The notes under the pieces: generated by a model
Told to the model about the DNA's origin: nothing
Databases searched by the model: none
What the model saw: the letters and a program-made list of their open reading frames with translations, nothing else
In this document: piece after piece, positions 16,467-25,732 of the stretch
Position numbering within the stretch: the stretch's first letter is position 1
How the letters are laid out: each line of letters starts with the position of its first letter
Origin: Janthinobacterium sp.
GTDB lineage: Bacteria > Pseudomonadota > Gammaproteobacteria > Burkholderiales > Burkholderiaceae_D
DNA length: 42,547 bases
Assembly (NCBI RefSeq): GCF_009923995.1
Contig: NZ_RFSK01000052.1
Span: 1-42,547, forward strand
Direction of reading: 5' to 3'
Made by a program: the position numbers and the translations under genes

Positions 16467-18893
16467 TTACGAACGCAGTTTCGCGTCGTGGCCCTGCTTG
16501 GCCGCATCGATCAGGACAGCCATCAGGCCATCGACGACATCGTCTTGCAGGGTGTTTTGAGTATCTTGCAAGCTAATCCGGAAAGCAAGGCTTTTTTCAT
16601 CCGCTTCCAGCCCTTTTCCACGATATTCATCAAATAAAACAATGGCTTGCACGATACGTGCTGCCGCGCTGGCCTTGGCGGCCGCGTGGAAGCTGTCGAG
16701 CACATCCTGCACGGCCACGGATTGCTTGACGACCACGGCCAGGTCGCGGCTGGCTCCAGGGAATTTCGAGATTTCCTGGTACACGGGCACCTTGCGCTGC
16801 GTCAGGGCCGCGGCATCGACTTCGAACAGCACGGGCGCCAGCGGCAGGTCATACTTCTGCATCCAGCGCGGGTGCAATTCGCCGATGAAACCGATGACCT
16901 TGCCATCGAGTTCCACGTTGGCCGAACGGCCCGGGTGCAGGGCCGGATGCTCCGCCTTGGTGAAACGCAGGACCAGCGGCGCGAACAGCGCTTCCAGGTC
17001 CGCCTTCACGTCGAAGAAGTCGACCGTGCGCGAGGCCTGGCCCCACTGCTCGTCCGCCACGGCACCGTAGGCCATGGCCGCCACGCGTTTCGGCTGGGCA
17101 TAGCCGGCCACCGACAGGGGGCCGTTTTCCACGCTGTCGTCGCGCTGGTAGATGGCGCCCACTTCGAAGATGCGCACGCGGTTCGTCTTGCGGTTCAGGT
17201 TGTAGCGCACGTTGGCGATCAGGCTGCCAATCAGCGAGGAGCGCATCACGCTCATCTGGCTGGCGATCGGATTCTGCAATTTGATCGGCTGCGTGTTGCC
17301 CGAGAAATCGCGCTCCCATGCCGTATCGACAAAGCTCATGTTAACCACTTCCTGGAATCCCAGGTCGGCCAGCACATGACGTACCGCAAACAAGGAGCGG
17401 GTATTTTCTGGTGCAATCTGCATCACGTTCGCTGCCACGGGCGGCAGGGTCGGGATGTTTTCAAAGCCGTACACGCGCGCCACTTCCTCGATCAGGTCTT
17501 CCTCGATCTCGATGTCGAAACGGTAGCTGGGCGACGTCACGGAAAACACGCCGTCCGCCAAGGTGAACGGCAGCGCCAGGCGCGTGAAGATGTCGGCGAT
17601 CAGCTCATCGCTGAGGGGCACGCCGATGACTTTTTGCGCGCGTGCCGTGCGCATCGTCACAGGCTGGCGCTGCGGCAGGTTCACCACGTGGTCGTCGACG
17701 GGGCCGACGGTGGTGGCCGGCGTGCCGCAGATTTCCACGATCAGGGCCGTGATGCGCTCGATATGCTCGACGGTGGTGGCGAAGTCGACGCCGCGCTCGA
17801 AGCGGTGCGCCGCATCGGTCGAGAAATTCAAACGGCGCGCGCGGCCCTGGATCGCATTTGGCCACCAGAAAGCCGCTTCCAGGTAGATGCTGTCCGTATC
17901 GTCCGACACGGAACTGGCGTCGCCGCCCATGATGCCGGCCAGGGATTCGATTTCCTGCTCATCGGCGATGACGCCGATCCACTCGTCGACGGCGACGGTA
18001 TTGCCGTTCAACAGCTTGACGGATTCGCCCGCCTTGCCCCAACGCACGTCGAGGCTGCCGTGGATCTTCGCCAGGTCGAACACGTGGCTGGGACGGCCCA
18101 GTTCCAGCATGACATAGTTGGAAATGTCGACCAGGGCCGACAGCGGACGCTGGCCGCTGCGCTCGAGGCGCTGCTTCATCCAGTCCGGCGTGGCGGCACG
18201 GGCGTTCAGGCCGCGGATGACGCGGCCCGTGAAACGGCCGCACAGGTCAGGCGCGCTCACTTTGACGGGCAGGATCTCATCGCTGGTGACGGGCACGGTG
18301 CCAAATTGCGGCGCATTCAGGGGCACGCCCGTCAAGGCCGACACTTCGCGCGCCACGCCCAGCACGGACAGGCAGTCCGCCTTGTTCGGCGTCAGCTTGA
18401 TGGTGAATTTCAAGTCGTTCAAGGCAAAGTAATCGCGGAAATTCTGGCCGATGGGCGCATCGTCCGGCAATTCCAGCAAGCCGGCGTTTTCTTCCGACAA
18501 TTTCAGTTCGCGCGCGGAGCACAGCATGCCTTGCGACTCGACGCCGCGCAGCTGGCCCACCTTGATTTCAAACGGCTTGCCATCGGCGCCCGGCGGCAGC
18601 ACGGCGCCGGCCATGGCGCACACGACTTTCAGGCCCGGGCGCACGTTCGGCGCGCCGCACACGATGTTGAGCATGGTGCCCGTGCCGACGTCGACCTGGC
18701 ACACGTTCAGGCGGTCCGCGTTCGGATGTTTCTCCATCTCCAGGACCAGGCCCACCACCACGTTCGAGAACGGGGGCGCGACAGGATCGACGTCCTCGAC
18801 TTCGAGACCGGACATGGTCAGCAGATGGGCCAGTTCGTCCGAAGTCATCTTCGGATCGACCATGGTACGGAGCCAGTTTTCGGAAAATTGCAT
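16467..18893 (-). CDS. pheT: phenylalanine--tRNA ligase beta subunit
   Basis: An 808-residue beta chain of the alpha2-beta2 synthetase. Seen in order: the N-terminal domain ([20 protein letters not shown]), the tRNA-binding EMAP/OB domain (about 40-150; [15 protein letters not shown]), the B3/B4 editing region, B5, the catalytic-like core, and the C-terminal FDX-ACB anticodon-binding domain ([20 protein letters not shown] to the end). The ATG at 18893 has AAGG 7 bases upstream. It lies 78 bases after pheS. Length and domain set are normal. Confidence 0.96.
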   Translation of the reverse strand: MQFSENWLRTMVDPKMTSDELAHLLTMSGLEVEDVDPVAPPFSNVVVGLVLEMEKHPNADRLNVCQVDVGTGTMLNIVCGAPNVRPGLKVVCAMAGAVLPPGADGKPFEIKVGQLRGVESQGMLCSARELKLSEENAGLLELPDDAPIGQNFRDYFALNDLKFTIKLTPNKADCLSVLGVAREVSALTGVPLNAPQFGTVPVTSDEILPVKVSAPDLCGRFTGRVIRGLNARAATPDWMKQRLERSGQRPLSALVDISNYVMLELGRPSHVFDLAKIHGSLDVRWGKAGESVKLLNGNTVAVDEWIGVIADEQEIESLAGIMGGDASSVSDDTDSIYLEAAFWWPNAIQGRARRLNFSTDAAHRFERGVDFATTVEHIERITALIVEICGTPATTVGPVDDHVVNLPQRQPVTMRTARAQKVIGVPLSDELIADIFTRLALPFTLADGVFSVTSPSYRFDIEIEEDLIEEVARVYGFENIPTLPPVAANVMQIAPENTRSLFAVRHVLADLGFQEVVNMSFVDTAWERDFSGNTQPIKLQNPIASQMSVMRSSLIGSLIANVRYNLNRKTNRVRIFEVGAIYQRDDSVENGPLSVAGYAQPKRVAAMAYGAVADEQWGQASRTVDFFDVKADLEALFAPLVLRFTKAEHPALHPGRSANVELDGKVIGFIGELHPRWMQKYDLPLAPVLFEVDAAALTQRKVPVYQEISKFPGASRDLAVVVKQSVAVQDVLDSFHAAAKASAAARIVQAIVLFDEYRGKGLEADEKSLAFRISLQDTQNTLQDDVVDGLMAVLIDAAKQGHDAKLRS

Positions 18894-18971
18894 AATCAAG
18901 CCTTCAAAGGGTCAAAGCTCACAGCGCGAGCGCACAGGCGCTCCAGCGCCATGAATCAAACGGAACAATGC

Positions 18972-19988
18972 TTAGTTGAACTGCTTCAGGAAACGCAAGT
19001 CGCCTTCATAGAACAGGCGCAGGTCGTTGATGCCATAACGCAGCATCGTCAAGCGTTCCAGGCCGGAGCCGAAAGCAAAACCGATGAATTTCTCGGGATC
19101 GAGGCCGAAGTTCTTCACCACGGTCGGATGCACCTGGCCGGCGCCCGACACTTCCAGCCAGCGGCCCTTCAAGGGACCGGAGCCGAAGGCGATGTCGATC
19201 TCGGCGGACGGTTCCGTGAACGGGAAGTACGACGGACGGAAGCGCACCTGCAGGTCGTCCGTCTCGAAGAAGGCCTTGACGAAGTTCAGGTAGATGCCCT
19301 TCAGGTCGGCAAAGCTGATGTCTTCGGCGATCCACAGGCCTTCGACCTGGTGGAACATGGGCGAATGGGTGGCATCGCTGTCGACGCGGTAGGTGCGGCC
19401 CGGCGCGATGACCTTGATCGGCGGCGTATGCGTGCGCGCATAGCGCACCTGCATGGGGCTCGTGTGCGTGCGCAGCAGCAAAGGCTTGCCATCGGTGTCG
19501 TTGCCATCGATGTAGAACGTGTCCTGCATGGAACGGGCCGGGTGGTTTTCCGGGCTGTTGAGCGCCGTGAAGTTGGTCCAGTCGTTCTCGATTTCGGGGC
19601 CGTCGGCCACGTCGAAACCGATGGAGCGGAAGATTTCCTCGACGCGCTCCCACGTGCGCATCACGGGATGGATGCCGCCGGGCATGCGGCCACGGCCGGG
19701 CAGGGTCACGTCGATCGCTTCGGCGTTCAGACGGCCTTGCATCTGGGCATCGGCCAGTGCGTCACGGCGCGCCGTCAGCGCGTCCTCGATCTGCACTTTG
19801 ACGGCGTTGATCAGGGCGCCCTGCGCCTTGCGCGCGTCCGGGTCCAGCTTGCCCAGGCCCTTCATCATTTCAGTAATCTGGCCAGTCTTGCCCAGGTAGC
19901 GGGCTTTGGCGTTTTCAAGTGCGGCAGCGTCTGCGGCGGCGATAAAGTCAGCCTGGGCCGAGACGACGAGTTCTTCTAGGGAGTTCAT
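18972..19988 (-). CDS. pheS: phenylalanine--tRNA ligase alpha subunit
   Basis: A 338-residue catalytic subunit that charges tRNA-Phe. Seen: an N-terminal coiled coil (1-90) for tRNA binding; the class II core with motif 2 ([20 protein letters not shown]) and motif 3 ([20 protein letters not shown]). The ATG at 19988 has AGGAA 8 bases upstream; upstream in-frame starts are not needed. The 145-base gap to rplT contains a terminator-like hairpin that could regulate pheST separately from the ribosomal protein genes. Confidence 0.96.
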   Translation of the reverse strand: MNSLEELVVSAQADFIAAADAAALENAKARYLGKTGQITEMMKGLGKLDPDARKAQGALINAVKVQIEDALTARRDALADAQMQGRLNAEAIDVTLPGRGRMPGGIHPVMRTWERVEEIFRSIGFDVADGPEIENDWTNFTALNSPENHPARSMQDTFYIDGNDTDGKPLLLRTHTSPMQVRYARTHTPPIKVIAPGRTYRVDSDATHSPMFHQVEGLWIAEDISFADLKGIYLNFVKAFFETDDLQVRFRPSYFPFTEPSAEIDIAFGSGPLKGRWLEVSGAGQVHPTVVKNFGLDPEKFIGFAFGSGLERLTMLRYGINDLRLFYEGDLRFLKQFN

Positions 19989-20017
19989 GCGGCATTTCCT
20001 GTTTTGGACATCAATTC

Positions 20018-20040
20018 TGGACTTGCTTATCAAAAGTCCA
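20018..20040 (-). promoter_or_regulatory. second hairpin in the pheS leader
   Basis: TGGACTT and AAGTCCA form 7-bp arms with a 9-base loop, 30 bases upstream of the pheS start and just downstream of the terminator-like hairpin at 20046-20086. Confidence 0.45.
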
Positions 20041-20045
20041 ACAAT

Positions 20046-20086
20046 CAAAAACGGAAACGGGGCATAAGGTTCACACCCCTGCCCCG
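20046..20086 (-). terminator. rplT-pheS intergenic terminator or attenuator
   Basis: On the minus strand CGGGGCA (20086-20080 complement) pairs with TGCCCCG (20064-20058 complement) around a 15-base loop and is followed by TTTCCGTTTTTG. It lies between rplT and pheS, where enteric bacteria have a pheM-type attenuator. No Phe-rich leader ORF is visible here, so it may simply lower readthrough or be controlled in another way. Confidence 0.6.
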
Positions 20087-20133
20087 CTCTTTATGACGTC
20101 ACCCTGAGGATGACGATGTGCAATGACCGATGC

Positions 20134-20493
20134 TTACGCAGCGATTTTTGCTTTAACTGCGTTGACAATCGCAGCGAATGCTGGCTTGTCCATCACAGCC
20201 ATATCGGCCAGGACTTTACGGTCCAGTTCGATATTTGCTTTTTTCAAGCCGTTCATGAATACGCTGTACGTTACGCCATGCTCACGGGAAGCAGCGTTGA
20301 TACGGGCGATCCACAGGCGGCGGAAAACGCGCTTCTTGTTGCGGCGATCGCGGTAAGCGTATTGGCCAGCGCGCATAACTGCTTGCTTGGCAACACGGTA
20401 TACACGGCTGCGGCGACCACGGTAGCCTTTAGCTTGAACAAGAATCTTCTTATGACGGGCACGAGCTGTAACCCCACGTTTTACTCTAGGCAT
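20134..20493 (-). CDS. rplT: 50S ribosomal protein L20
   Basis: A 119-residue protein, [20 protein letters not shown] through KAKIAA, the standard L20 length and sequence. It binds 23S rRNA early in 50S assembly and in many bacteria also represses the rpmI-rplT message. TAAGGAG lies 6 bases before the ATG. It follows rpmI by 26 bases. Confidence 0.97.
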   Translation of the reverse strand: MPRVKRGVTARARHKKILVQAKGYRGRRSRVYRVAKQAVMRAGQYAYRDRRNKKRVFRRLWIARINAASREHGVTYSVFMNGLKKANIELDRKVLADMAVMDKPAFAAIVNAVKAKIAA

Positions 20494-20519
20494 AGTAACT
20501 CCTTAAATTGAGTGTGAGA

Positions 20520-20717
20520 TTAAGCAGTCGGCATCATGCGCATGACGGATGTGACATCCGATGCGTTGATGTTACGGGTACCGCGCAACTGACGTTTGTT
20601 TTTGGTGGTTTTCTTGGTCAGGATGTGGCGTTTGAACGCGTGACCCGACTTGACTGTTCCACCTGGACGCACGCGAAAACGTTTTTTCGCGGAGCTTTTG
20701 GTCTTCATTTTAGGCAT
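20520..20717 (-). CDS. rpmI: 50S ribosomal protein L35
   Basis: A 65-residue basic protein, [20 protein letters not shown] through RMMPTA, typical L35. The ATG at 20717 is right for the family, with GAGGA about 9 bases upstream; the longer frame to 20747 is not. A 227-base leader separates it from infC and contains a strong 10-bp hairpin. Confidence 0.96.
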   Translation of the reverse strand: MPKMKTKSSAKKRFRVRPGGTVKSGHAFKRHILTKKTTKNKRQLRGTRNINASDVTSVMRMMPTA

Positions 20718-20837
20718 AGCAATCTGTCCTCTTACGGACAGCTCCATTTATAACAGGATTGCAGGTGGCAACACGACGCTGCGCTTAGATGCCTGCTTTC
20801 ACATGTTGTGCAGCGGATGCGAGTCCACTACAGTTCA

Positions 20838-20867
20838 CGCGGCCCGGGCATTGCTGACCGGGCCGCG
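20838..20867 (-). promoter_or_regulatory. strong hairpin in the infC-rpmI gap
   Basis: CGCGGCCCGG and CCGGGCCGCG form a perfect 10-bp stem with a 10-base loop and no U tract. It lies in the 227-base leader of rpmI-rplT, where L20-dependent translational control is known in other bacteria; whether this stem is part of such control is inference. No gene is seen in the gap. Confidence 0.5.
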
Positions 20868-20944
20868 CAAATTCTGCCTGGAATCTGGTGTCGCGCCAAT
20901 GCTGGCACAAACCACGTCGATCCACAGTAAAACGCTATTGTAGC

Positions 20945-21466
20945 TTACTTCTTCTTCTTAGGCGAAAGAACCATGATCATTTGGCGGCCTTCCATCTTCG
21001 GGAACTGCTCGACCTGGCCATACGGCTCCAGATCGGCCTTCAGACGTTCCAGCATGCGGAAGCCAATATCCTGATGCGCCATCTCACGGCCGCGGAAACG
21101 CAGCGTGATTTTGGTTTTATCGCCATCCTCGAGGAACTTGATGAGATTACGCAACTTGATATTGTAGTCACCATCATCAGTCCCCGGACGGAATTTGACT
21201 TCCTTCACGAGGATGATCTTTTGCTTCAATTTGGCTTCGTGAGCTTTCTTTTGCTCCGAATACTTAAATTTGCCGTAGTCCATCAAACGGCACACCGGTG
21301 GCTGCGCGGTAGGCGCAATTTCCACCAGGTCGACGTTTGCCTCTTCCGCCAGGCGGAAGGCTTCGGCCAAACTTACGATACCGAGTGGCTCGTTATCGAC
21401 CCCGCTTAAACGCATTTCAGGGGCAGTGATTTCGCCATTGATGCGATGTGACTTGTCAGTAGCTAT
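20945..21466 (-). CDS. infC: translation initiation factor IF-3, ATA start codon
   Basis: A 173-residue factor that keeps 30S subunits free and checks the initiator tRNA. The first in-frame ATG (21415) would remove conserved N-terminal residues. Reading back to ATA at 21466 gives (M)[20 protein letters not shown], the normal IF-3 N-terminus, with AAAGGA about 7 bases upstream and no ATG, GTG or TTG available. Non-AUG starts are known for infC (AUU in E. coli) and allow autoregulation, because IF-3 itself discriminates against them. Both IF-3 domains are complete, ending [11 protein letters not shown]. It lies 51 bases after thrS. Confidence 0.95.
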   Translation of the reverse strand: MATDKSHRINGEITAPEMRLSGVDNEPLGIVSLAEAFRLAEEANVDLVEIAPTAQPPVCRLMDYGKFKYSEQKKAHEAKLKQKIILVKEVKFRPGTDDGDYNIKLRNLIKFLEDGDKTKITLRFRGREMAHQDIGFRMLERLKADLEPYGQVEQFPKMEGRQMIMVLSPKKKK

Positions 21467-21517
21467 TGTAATTTCCTTTAAAAATCTTGTAGAACGGTCG
21501 TGCAGCGAGTTTCCTCG

Positions 21518-23425
21518 TCAGGCCTTGGTGTCGACTTCATGTTTGAGTCGCTCTATCAGGGCATCGACGGACATCACGCCCAGATCGACATTGCCCCGCG
21601 CCCGCACGGCCACCGTATTGGCATCCCGTTCTTTGTCGCCAATTACTAAGATGTAAGGCAATTTTTGTACGGAATGTTCACGTATTTTATAGGTAATCTT
21701 CTCGTTACGCAAATCAGCCTGTACGCGCAGCCCCGCTTTGCGCAGTTTTGTTGTTACTTCTTGTACATAATCAGCTTGAGCGTCGGAAATATTCAACACC
21801 GACACTTGTACTGGCGACAACCACAACGGCATGGCGCCCGCGTAGTGTTCGATCAGGATGCCGATGAAACGTTCCAGCGAACCGACGATCGCGCGGTGCA
21901 GCATGATGGGCACCTGGCGCGTGTTGTCCACGGCCACGTATTCCGCACCCAGACGGCCCGGCATCGATGGATCGATCTGCACGGTGCCCACTTGCCATGC
22001 GCGGCCCAGGCTGTCCTTCAAGTGATATTCGATCTTCGGACCGTAGAACGCACCCTCGCCCGGCAATTCCGTCCACTCCACGCCACAGGCGCGCAGGGCC
22101 GAACGCAGCGATTCTTCCGCCTTGTCCCACGATTCTTCCGTACCGATGCGGCTATCCGGACGCAAGGCCAGCTTCACGTCGATATTGGTAAAACCGAAGG
22201 CCGTGTAGACGTCCATCGCCTGCTGGTGGAAAGCCGTCACTTCGGCGGCGATCTGCTCTTCCGTACAGAAGATGTGGCCGTCATCCTGCGTGAAGCCGCG
22301 CACGCGCATCATGCCGTGCAAGGCGCCCGACGGCTCGTTGCGGTGGCATTGGCCGAACTCGCCGTAGCGCAATGGCAAGTCGCGGTAGCTGCGCATGCCG
22401 TTGTTAAAAATCTGCACGTGACCAGGGCAATTCATCGGCTTCAGGGCGTAGGCGCGGTTTTCCGATTCCGTGATGAACATGTTTTCACGGTAATTGTCCC
22501 AGTGACCCGTTTTTTCCCACAGGCCACGGTCGAGGATTTGCGGCGCCTTGACTTCCTGATAACCATTGACCTGGTAGACATTGCGCATGTATTGCTCGAC
22601 CTGTTGCCAGATCGACCAGCCTTTCGGATGCCAGAAGATCAGGCCCGGCGCTTCTTCCTGGAAATGGAAGAAGTCCAGCTGCTTGCCCAGCTTGCGGTGA
22701 TCGCGTTTTTCCGCCTCTTCCAGGTTGTGCAGGTACAGTTCCTGGTCTTCCTTCTTGGCCCAGGCCGTGCCGTAGATACGCTGCAGCATCTCGTTCTTCG
22801 AGTCGCCGCGCCAGTAGGCGCCGGCCAGCTTCATCAGCTTGAACACTTTCAGCTTGCCCGTCGATGGCACGTGGGGGCCGCGGCACAAGTCCGTGAACTT
22901 GCCTTCGGAATACAGCGACACTTCCTGGTCGGCCGGGATCGAGCCGATCAATTCCGCCTTGTACGCTTCGCCGATGCCCTTGAAGTATTCGATGGCTTCA
23001 TCGCGCGCGACGACCTTGCGCGTGACTTGCTCATCCTTCTTGGCCAGCTCCGCCATTTTCTTTTCGATCGCCACCAGGTCTTCCGGCGTGAACGGGCGCT
23101 TGTAGGCGAAGTCATAGTAGAAGCCGTTGTCGATCACGGGACCGATGGTCACTTGCGCTTCCGGGAACAATTCCTTGACGGCGTACGCCAGCAAGTGGGC
23201 CGTGGAGTGACGGATCACTTCCAGGCCGTCGGCATCCTTGTCCGTGACAATCGCCAGCTCGGCGTCTTGCTCGATCAGATAGGAAGTATCGACCAGCTTG
23301 CCATCGACCTTGCCCGCCAGGGCAGCCTTGGCCAGGCCGGTACCAATATTGGCCGCAACCTGGGCCACGGTGACCGGGCCGTCAAATTGACGGGCGGAAC
23401 CATCGGGAAGTCGGATTGTAAGCAT
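21518..23425 (-). CDS. thrS: threonine--tRNA ligase
   Basis: A 635-residue class II synthetase. Seen: TGS domain ([20 protein letters not shown]), editing domain with the H-x3-H pair (HSTAH), catalytic core with the zinc-ligand motif [14 protein letters not shown], motif 2 ([20 protein letters not shown]), and the C-terminal anticodon-binding domain. GGAG lies 6 bases before the ATG at 23425; the ATG at 23437 has no ribosome site. It is the first gene of the translation operon. No leader hairpin resembling the E. coli thrS operator is evident in the 80 bases upstream. Confidence 0.97.
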   Translation of the reverse strand: MLTIRLPDGSARQFDGPVTVAQVAANIGTGLAKAALAGKVDGKLVDTSYLIEQDAELAIVTDKDADGLEVIRHSTAHLLAYAVKELFPEAQVTIGPVIDNGFYYDFAYKRPFTPEDLVAIEKKMAELAKKDEQVTRKVVARDEAIEYFKGIGEAYKAELIGSIPADQEVSLYSEGKFTDLCRGPHVPSTGKLKVFKLMKLAGAYWRGDSKNEMLQRIYGTAWAKKEDQELYLHNLEEAEKRDHRKLGKQLDFFHFQEEAPGLIFWHPKGWSIWQQVEQYMRNVYQVNGYQEVKAPQILDRGLWEKTGHWDNYRENMFITESENRAYALKPMNCPGHVQIFNNGMRSYRDLPLRYGEFGQCHRNEPSGALHGMMRVRGFTQDDGHIFCTEEQIAAEVTAFHQQAMDVYTAFGFTNIDVKLALRPDSRIGTEESWDKAEESLRSALRACGVEWTELPGEGAFYGPKIEYHLKDSLGRAWQVGTVQIDPSMPGRLGAEYVAVDNTRQVPIMLHRAIVGSLERFIGILIEHYAGAMPLWLSPVQVSVLNISDAQADYVQEVTTKLRKAGLRVQADLRNEKITYKIREHSVQKLPYILVIGDKERDANTVAVRARGNVDLGVMSVDALIERLKHEVDTKA

Positions 23426-23508
23426 ATTGATCTCCATATCGGCGCTGGCGCCAGGTAAAACTGCAATGAATGGTGTGGACTGAAAAACTGAAAGGAAAAC
23501 GCAGACGC

Positions 23509-23535
23509 AAAAAAACGCGGACTAGCCGCGTTTTT
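23509..23535 (-). terminator. terminator of the tRNA-Val transcript
   Basis: A CGCGG/CCGCG stem extended by A/T pairs (loop ACTAG), followed by seven U on the minus strand. It lies between the tRNA genes and thrS and separates the two transcripts. T5 on the plus side makes it symmetrical. Confidence 0.8.
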
Positions 23536-23640
23536 CACTTTTTTGAGACAAAGGAAACCCGTTCGACTAGCGTCACTCCCAAAGCTTGGTAGTAGTTCGC
23601 GGTGTCATAACCGGTTTTACCTTTCTCTCTAACTGCATTC

Positions 23641-23717
23641 TGGTGGGCGGTGAGGAATTCGAATCCCCGACCCCTTGGATGTCGACCAAGTATTCTAACC
23701 AGCTGAACTAACCGCCC
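23641..23717 (-). tRNA. tRNA-Val (GAC), copy 2
   Basis: A full cloverleaf with encoded CCA: acceptor GGGCGGT/ACCGCCC, discriminator A73, D stem GTTC/GAAT, anticodon stem CTTGG/CCAAG with loop TCGACAT, T stem GGGGA/TCCTC with TTCGAAT. The anticodon is GAC (Val). Position 33 reads C instead of the near-universal U. The D arm resembles that of tRNA-Asp. It is identical to the copy at 23799-23875, with an 81-base spacer. Confidence 0.93.
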
Positions 23718-23798
23718 GTAAAACTTTTGTTGATCATTGTATTTCAAATGACCGCTTGCGGCTTGCGCCAGCTTAAAAAACCATCTACTGCAAAATTC

Positions 23799-23875
23799 TG
23801 GTGGGCGGTGAGGAATTCGAATCCCCGACCCCTTGGATGTCGACCAAGTATTCTAACCAGCTGAACTAACCGCCC
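23799..23875 (-). tRNA. tRNA-Val (GAC), copy 1
   Basis: Identical over all 77 positions to the copy at 23641-23717, including C33, A73 and encoded CCA. It is the promoter-proximal copy; the -10 element ends only 12 bases before its 5' end. A tandem duplication is the likely origin. Confidence 0.93.
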
Positions 23876-23886
23876 CGAAGACCAGC

Positions 23887-23915
23887 ATTATAGAGAGGCT
23901 TTCCCAGAATGACAA
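23887..23915 (-). promoter_or_regulatory. sigma-70 promoter of the tRNA-Val genes
   Basis: On the minus strand TTGTCA (23915-23910) and a perfect TATAAT (23892-23887) are separated by 17 bases. The predicted transcription start is near 23880, just before the first tRNA. Confidence 0.85.
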
Positions 23916-24012
23916 GGGCTCTTTTACAGGAAACTTTAATCATTTTCCCGGGCGTCAGCCTCCTTTATATAGAGTAGGCCCGGGGCACCTGGAATGCCGC
24001 TAGAATCGGGGC

Positions 24013-24477
24013 ATGAACTCCACCTTATTAACCTGGCTGAAAACCCTGAGCCGCATCTGCGGTTTTGAAACGGCCGACTCCTTCCCGCCCGGCCACCCGT
24101 ATGCGCGCACGCGCTGGGAAGCCGCGTATTTCGATATCGCTTCCGACGTGAAGCCGGACGAGATGGAGCGGCGCATCTGCACGGCCATCGCCAACACGCC
24201 GAGCGTCTTCGCCTACATCACCAATCCCACGCCGCGCATGCAGCGCGCGCTGCTGGGCGTGATCCACGACCGCCTGCGGCGCCAGCCCGGCGCCGGCGCC
24301 ACGGACCTGGTCTTGTTATTGATCAATGCCTACGCCAGCGAGCACATCGCAGAAGCCGTGCCCGGCCTGCGCACCCTGATCTACAACACGCAGCAGGAAG
24401 ATACGAACCTGCGCGTGCATGCCATCCTGGAATTGCTGGTGGGTACGCCACGCGGACTCGATGTGATCGACATATAG
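24013..24477 (+). CDS. conserved-looking protein of unknown function
   Basis: A 154-residue soluble protein, MNSTLLTWLKTLSRICGFET and so on, with no signal peptide or membrane segment. Residues 85-150 form amphipathic helices with I-H-D-R-L-R-R and L-V-L-L-L-I-N-A-Y. Codon use fits the genome and CGGGG precedes the ATG. TAGAAT lies only about 8 bases upstream, so the mRNA could have a very short leader if this is the -10. No family is recognised. It is convergent with the acyltransferase gene, with only 3 bases between the stop codons. Confidence 0.65.
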   Translation: MNSTLLTWLKTLSRICGFETADSFPPGHPYARTRWEAAYFDIASDVKPDEMERRICTAIANTPSVFAYITNPTPRMQRALLGVIHDRLRRQPGAGATDLVLLLINAYASEHIAEAVPGLRTLIYNTQQEDTNLRVHAILELLVGTPRGLDVIDI

Positions 24478-24480
24478 CCG

Positions 24481-25593
24481 TCAGGCATGATTGGCGGGCA
24501 CGTAGCGCGCCCGCAGGCGCATGAACGGCGTTTCCACCACTCTATATAGGAGCCAGCCCGTGGCGATGCTGACAGCAATGCTGACCAGTATCGCCGGCGC
24601 ACCATCCGGCCCATGGCCCAGGTCCTGCAACATCGGCCGCAGCACGATGCACACCTGCTTGTGCAGCAAATAGATCGCATACGACCACAGGGCCAGGCTG
24701 GCCGCGCCCGGCACGCGCACCTGGTACAGCACGCTGCCCGGACTCAGCGCCGCGATCAGCAGCATGCTGAAACTGACGGCCAGCCCCGGATAGCCGAACA
24801 CCGTCACCCAGTAGCCGTAGTGATCGCTCAGAAATACGTAGAACAGCAGGGCCGTGCCGGCGATTCCGGCCAGCAAGGTACGGTTGCCGAATGCCGTCAG
24901 GCGCGCCCAGGCGGCCGGATGCCAGTTCTTCAGCAAGGCCAGCGCCACGCCCGCCACCAGCTCGTCGAAGCGGCACCACGAGGCATAGTAGATGTACTTG
25001 TAATAGCCGAGGCCGCTGCGCGGCACGTGCACATATTCCTCCCACAGATAAGCGCGCACCAGCATGCCCGCGATCAAGCTGGCGCCCACGGCCACCCACG
25101 CCCACAGCAGGGACTTGCGGCAGGCGGCGATCGCCAGCGCCACGGCCGGCAGCAGCACGTAGAACTGCTCTTCCACGCACAAGGACCAGGCATGCGAAAA
25201 CGCCGTGCCCGGCGTCAGGTTGATGTTTTGCGTGAAGGTCAGGAATTTCCACAGCGGCAGCAGCGCGCTGTCGCCGCGAAACGCGGGCCACAAGTAATAC
25301 AGGGCCAGCACGACATAGAAATTGGGCAAGGTGCGCAGGAAGCGGCGCGCATAGAAGCGGGACAAGGAAAAACCGTGTTCGCTGCGCAGGGCCGCGAAAA
25401 TCTGGTTGCCGATCAGATAGCCGCTGAGGGCAAAGAACAGGTCCACGCCCGCCCAGCCGATCTCTCCCCAGAAACCAAAGGCGCCACCGTCGCTGACGAA
25501 CAGCAAATAATGGTTCATGAACACGAGCACGATGGCCAGCGCGCGCAGGGTATCGAGGCCGTACAGGCGGGAAGAATGGGACGAACTGGACAT
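24481..25593 (-). CDS. acyltransferase-3 family membrane protein (OafA-like)
   Basis: About 370 residues with roughly ten membrane segments. The N-terminal YGLDTLRALAIVLVFMNHYL holds the family signature R/K-x10-H (the catalytic His in the first segment), followed by FFALSGYLIGNQIF and F-x-x-R-F-L-R-T-L-P-N-F. Such enzymes transfer acetyl or other acyl groups to surface polysaccharides or lipids. No polysaccharide genes lie nearby, so the substrate is unknown. The ATG at 25593 lacks a clear ribosome site; a TTG at 25614 is an alternative. Confidence 0.85.
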   Translation of the reverse strand: MSSSSHSSRLYGLDTLRALAIVLVFMNHYLLFVSDGGAFGFWGEIGWAGVDLFFALSGYLIGNQIFAALRSEHGFSLSRFYARRFLRTLPNFYVVLALYYLWPAFRGDSALLPLWKFLTFTQNINLTPGTAFSHAWSLCVEEQFYVLLPAVALAIAACRKSLLWAWVAVGASLIAGMLVRAYLWEEYVHVPRSGLGYYKYIYYASWCRFDELVAGVALALLKNWHPAAWARLTAFGNRTLLAGIAGTALLFYVFLSDHYGYWVTVFGYPGLAVSFSMLLIAALSPGSVLYQVRVPGAASLALWSYAIYLLHKQVCIVLRPMLQDLGHGPDGAPAILVSIAVSIATGWLLYRVVETPFMRLRARYVPANHA

Positions 25594-25732
25594 GGAATCG
25601 GCAAGGAAAAACAACGGTGGCGCCGATCATGCCATGGCGCACCCTGCCATGGCCACATTTTTACGGGTGCGCCCCGGGAATCCCGCTAAAATATGCCGAC
25701 CCCGCTTTCCCTTCCCTGATACAGCATAGGAT

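Noticed and set aside
16647..19979. An 1110-codon open frame on the plus strand opposite pheT-pheS
   Set aside because: It is a shadow of two well-identified synthetase genes, caused by GC-rich third positions. Composition is rich in His, Arg, Gln and Asp.
20094..20133. A Phe-rich leader peptide for pheST attenuation
   Set aside because: I looked between the rplT stop and the hairpin and found no short ORF rich in Phe codons.
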